Shown: piece after piece, positions 28,370-30,612 of the stretch
How positions within the stretch are numbered: the first letter of the stretch is position 1
Layout: the number at the start of each line of letters is the position of its first letter
Origin: a virus
IMG/VR virus record: IMGVR_UViG_3300020187_000136
Coordinates: 1 to 30,612 of that record
Direction: 5' to 3' (one strand)
Length of the DNA stretch: 30,612 nt
Made by a program: the position numbers and the translations under genes
The notes under the pieces: model-generated
What the model was told of the DNA's origin: nothing
The model's database searches: none
Seen by the model: the letters and a program-made list of their open reading frames with translations, nothing else

Positions 28370-29662
28370 CTATTCTATTATATATTGTTGTCCATTAGCC
28401 ATATCTGAAAAAGATACCCAAGACGTTAGTGTTTCTAATTCGCTATCTGTTAATGCTGAATCGTAGTATTGTACTTGTTTAGTGTTTCCGTACCAATTTC
28501 CACTTCCAGTTCCATTATCAAATGAAAGTTCATTTAAACCAGACATTAAATTAAATGTGTTAGAGTTTTGTTTTACCTTTATGCCATTTACCCAAATTTC
28601 ATTTCTTCCAGAACTATAAACTAATGCTATTTTAAATGGTATAGTAATATCTTGAAAGAAATAATCTAAACCAAATACCGCACCTTGACCACCAGCACCC
28701 AATAAATAAGTAATTTTATTTAAAGTATCTGTTGTATAAAAAGTTACAAAATTATTTGAAGAACCATCTGATATACTAATATTTCTAAATACATTTTCAT
28801 CTTTTGGAATATTTCCCTCCACCATCAAAACACCCTCTGAATCATTAAACGTAGCTGCATCTCCAGAATTATTAGCAGTTTCTGCTGAACGAGTGGTAGC
28901 TGAACCGTTAGATTTGATATAACTTGTACTATGAGAACCTTGCTCAAGCATAGCACCCCAAATATATAAGAAAGTGTTTAGTCCTGTATCTACATCTCCA
29001 TCTGCACTTGCTAAAACATATTGCGCTCTTGGAGTAGTTACACCACTTAAAGAATTTACAGTTATACTTACTCTAAACCAACCATTACCAAAATACTCAA
29101 TATTTGCATCTTGTGGCGAGTTTATGGTACTTGTTAAAACCCCATTATTTATATCAAAATAAGCAACCCTTGTAACCCCCGTTTTATCTCTTAAATTTAT
29201 AGAAATAAAGTTTAAATCTCCTTTCTTAACAAAAATAGATAGTGTATAAACAGTATTATCAGCTAACGTTGGTAAAACTTCTATTCTTGAATTCAAGCCA
29301 TCATTACTACTTATAAATTTAGAAGCATCTATCGAACCATTAGGAGAAATTGCATTGTCAGATGTTATACTTGATAAATTCTTTGTCCAAACACTTTGAC
29401 TAAAATCTTCTGAATACGTTATTAAATTTGTTGCACTATTCTCTAACAAATGACTTGGACATCCAACAACCTTACCATCAATTAAAGGATAGTTTAATCT
29501 TGATACTCCGTTTCCAACTGTTTCAATCAGTCCTTGTGAGTTTATTCTTGTTGCTGAACCACTACGAGTAAAGTCAAAATCTCCTACACCACTTGATGGT
29601 AGTACAGAATAAAATTTATCGCCTTGAGCGGATGGTATGAGACATAATTTTGGTTTTGCCAT
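28370..29662 (-). CDS. Tail fibre, LamG-like, copy A
   Basis: A 430-aa protein with the same order as copy B: FTRSGSATRINSQGLIETVG, then NLITYSEDFSQSVWTKN, a sandwich domain (YTLSIFVKKGDLNFISINL), and a LamG-like end (LMVEGNIPKDENVFRNISIS to NTKQVQYYDSALTDSELETL). It starts with the last base of the GIY-YIG gene's stop (29662). The two copies differ much in the middle and end parts, consistent with diversified receptor binding. It is probably a trimeric fibre, although no coiled-coil stalk is seen. Confidence 0.75.
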   Translation of the reverse strand: MAKPKLCLIPSAQGDKFYSVLPSSGVGDFDFTRSGSATRINSQGLIETVGNGVSRLNYPLIDGKVVGCPSHLLENSATNLITYSEDFSQSVWTKNLSSITSDNAISPNGSIDASKFISSNDGLNSRIEVLPTLADNTVYTLSIFVKKGDLNFISINLRDKTGVTRVAYFDINNGVLTSTINSPQDANIEYFGNGWFRVSITVNSLSGVTTPRAQYVLASADGDVDTGLNTFLYIWGAMLEQGSHSTSYIKSNGSATTRSAETANNSGDAATFNDSEGVLMVEGNIPKDENVFRNISISDGSSNNFVTFYTTDTLNKITYLLGAGGQGAVFGLDYFFQDITIPFKIALVYSSGRNEIWVNGIKVKQNSNTFNLMSGLNELSFDNGTGSGNWYGNTKQVQYYDSALTDSELETLTSWVSFSDMANGQQYIIE

Positions 29663-30291
29663 TATTTTTTAAATTTTAAATTAGTTTTATTTTTTCTACT
29701 TCCATTAAGCATAGATGACAAAGTACTATAATTAATATTCGTAAATTCAGCAGCTTCTTTAATAGTTTCAAACGTTTTATTTGTTTTTGTGTTATAAACC
29801 ATTTTAGCAGATGAACTTTTACCTCCTAAATTCGCTTTTCTTATTTTTTCTCTTGTTTCTTCCGTTATTTTAACACCTTTTCTTGGAGATGTAACACCCT
29901 CTCTAATTTTACTTAATTTTGCTTTCTGCTCTTCACTCATTGGTAAACCTTTATTCCAAGCGGTTCTTCCCATTGCAGATTTAGACATTTTTTTCTTTGT
30001 CAAATCACTAACTTGTAGATTACCTTTTCCACCATTATTGAGATTAACTAAATTACCATTACCTAAATCTTTTCTACCAAGTTCACAAATCACAAACTCC
30101 TCTAACTCTAAAGCATCTTCAATACTCAATTCTTTTGACAAAACATCTACATAATATCCATATTTATTAACAGTATTATGCCAATAATCATTTCTACTTT
30201 TACTTGTATATGGTCTTTTTTCAGTACCTATACCTACATAAAAAATACTTCCATCGGTTTGCTTTCTGTGAGCATAAAGTACTTTTGCCAT
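29662..30291 (-). CDS. GIY-YIG homing endonuclease with NUMOD modules
   Basis: A 209-aa protein. Residues 4-90 are the nuclease domain (VLYAHRKQTDG, IFYVGIG, the arginine in RPYTSKSRN, the glutamate in LELEEFVICELGRKD). Then NUMOD3-like motifs (RTAWNKGLPMSEEQKAKLSK and KGVKITEETREKIRKANLGG) and an IENR1/NUMOD1-type end (ETIKEAAEFTNINYSTLSSM). It matches the nuclease domain of the gene at 10939-12033 over about 88 gap-free residues. It is inserted between the 60-aa gene and the fibre genes; such enzymes often sit next to fibre genes and can move them. Confidence 0.85.
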   Translation of the reverse strand: MAKVLYAHRKQTDGSIFYVGIGTEKRPYTSKSRNDYWHNTVNKYGYYVDVLSKELSIEDALELEEFVICELGRKDLGNGNLVNLNNGGKGNLQVSDLTKKKMSKSAMGRTAWNKGLPMSEEQKAKLSKIREGVTSPRKGVKITEETREKIRKANLGGKSSSAKMVYNTKTNKTFETIKEAAEFTNINYSTLSSMLNGSRKNKTNLKFKK

Positions 30292-30296
30292 TGTTT

Positions 30297-30479
30297 TTAG
30301 TTTTGTATGTCTTGTATTCCTATTCTATGAATTGCATCAGCTAAACACTTAACTGCTTCAACTTCTTGCCTATCTTCCATATTAAACTGACCTTGTATCA
30401 TTTCAGTAGATGTTCCTATTGAAGATGCAGTTTGTATTGTGTTACCCCACCAAGTACTATCGTATATTTCGTTTGCCAT
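30297..30479 (-). CDS. 60-aa protein with WWG N-terminus
   Basis: MANEIYDSTWWGNTIQTASS, then a helical end (EVEAVKCLADAIHRIGIQD). The DIYxxTWWG-type start is frequent in small virion-associated proteins of Bacteroidota phages, as I recall. It is five bases upstream of the GIY-YIG gene in the tail-fibre group. Role unknown; likely structural. Confidence 0.55.
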   Translation of the reverse strand: MANEIYDSTWWGNTIQTASSIGTSTEMIQGQFNMEDRQEVEAVKCLADAIHRIGIQDIQN

Positions 30480-30576
30480 CTTTCGTTTTCTTGTCTTTGT
30501 TAACCTTGTTATAAAATTCAGCTAACTTTATTATGTTAACCTCTTTTGTCTTATATTGTTTTTTTTTACCCTCCAT
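30457..30576 (-). CDS. 39-aa basic microprotein (tentative)
   Basis: A 39-codon frame, MEGKKKQYKTKEVNIIKLAE, continuing FYNKVNKDKKTKDGKRNIR. Its ATG overlaps the stop of the gene cut by the right edge in a TAATG arrangement, and its stop lies 23 bases inside the 60-aa gene. The coupling is typical of this genome, but the lysine-rich content could arise by chance from A-rich DNA. Confidence 0.4.
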   Translation of the reverse strand: MEGKKKQYKTKEVNIIKLAEFYNKVNKDKKTKDGKRNIR

Positions 30577-30612
30577 TATAAAACCCAACTTGAAAACTCA
30601 TCTGCATCTTTA
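30576..30612 (-). CDS. Partial gene at right edge (C-terminus only)
   Basis: The last residues KDADEFSSWVL followed by TAA at 30576-30578. The rest lies outside the window, so the protein cannot be identified. The TAATG overlap with the 39-aa frame supports a real coding end. Confidence 0.45.
   Translation of the reverse strand, partial: KDADEFSSWVL

Noticed and set aside
27874-28398. Plus-strand 174-codon frame opposite the tail-fibre gene.
   Set aside because: Antisense to a well-supported fibre gene; low-complexity Ser and Pro content typical of a shadow frame.

Overview
The window is a stretch of a tailed (siphovirus-like) phage or prophage genome. The host is most likely a member of the Bacteroidota, probably a flavobacterium. 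The base composition is very AT-rich, and start codons lack Shine-Dalgarno sequences and sit behind A-rich leaders. Several intergenic gaps carry the Bacteroidota promoter pattern TTG/TTTG, 19-20 bases, TAnnTTTG. One exported protein has a signal peptide ending in SYSQ, as is common in flavobacteria. Almost every gene is on the minus strand, so transcription runs from right to left. Two short plus-strand groups lie in the accessory region between the tail genes and the terminase. No tRNA, rRNA, CRISPR array, integrase, portal gene or clear tail-tube gene is visible. Both ends of the window cut through genes, so the genome continues on both sides.

Layout from left to right. (1) 1-10054, morphogenesis, all on minus. 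In transcription order: a tail assembly chaperone with a programmed -1 frameshift, two small tail-completion proteins, a 385-aa tail protein, an 804-aa tail protein ending in a fibronectin III domain, the tape measure, a prohead protease with an extra C-terminal domain, an acidic scaffold-like protein, the major capsid protein, a strong terminator, and the start of another gene. Tail genes come before head genes, the reverse of the usual siphovirus order. (2) 10111-14637, accessory region. A plus-strand group of four genes ends in a GIY-YIG homing endonuclease. It is followed by about 650 bases without a gene, then a compact minus-strand cassette (promoter, membrane micropeptide, 47-aa protein, Gp88-like protein, two small proteins, terminator). 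Next come iteron-like repeats that bracket an 86-aa plus-strand gene. (3) 14638-16637, large and small terminase subunits and a leader gene behind their own promoter.

(4) 16669-24250, replication, recombination and regulation, in promoter-to-terminator units. One unit carries a 5'-3' exonuclease, a DnaA-domain-IV-like protein and a DUF3310 protein. Another carries a metallophosphoesterase, a putative PD-(D/E)XK nuclease, a RusA-type resolvase, a sigma-like factor and a Cys-motif protein. A third carries a zinc-binding microprotein, an ERF annealing protein and a DUF3127 SSB-like protein. An HNH endonuclease and a RecA/RepA-like ATPase lie between the second and third. (5) 24277-24767, a stand-alone unit encoding an M15-peptidase-like protein whose zinc site is broken. 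(6) 24952-30612, lysis and receptor binding: holin-like protein, small membrane proteins, M15 endolysin, an exported thioredoxin-fold-like protein, a spanin-like protein, two tandem paralogous LamG-like tail fibres, a second GIY-YIG endonuclease, and small proteins at the right edge.

The most notable items are the frameshift site, the iteron-like array, a 20-base operator-like repeat present upstream of two different promoters, the catalytically broken M15 paralogue, the self-contained Gp88/micropeptide cassette, and a set of overlapping microgenes of 32-57 codons.
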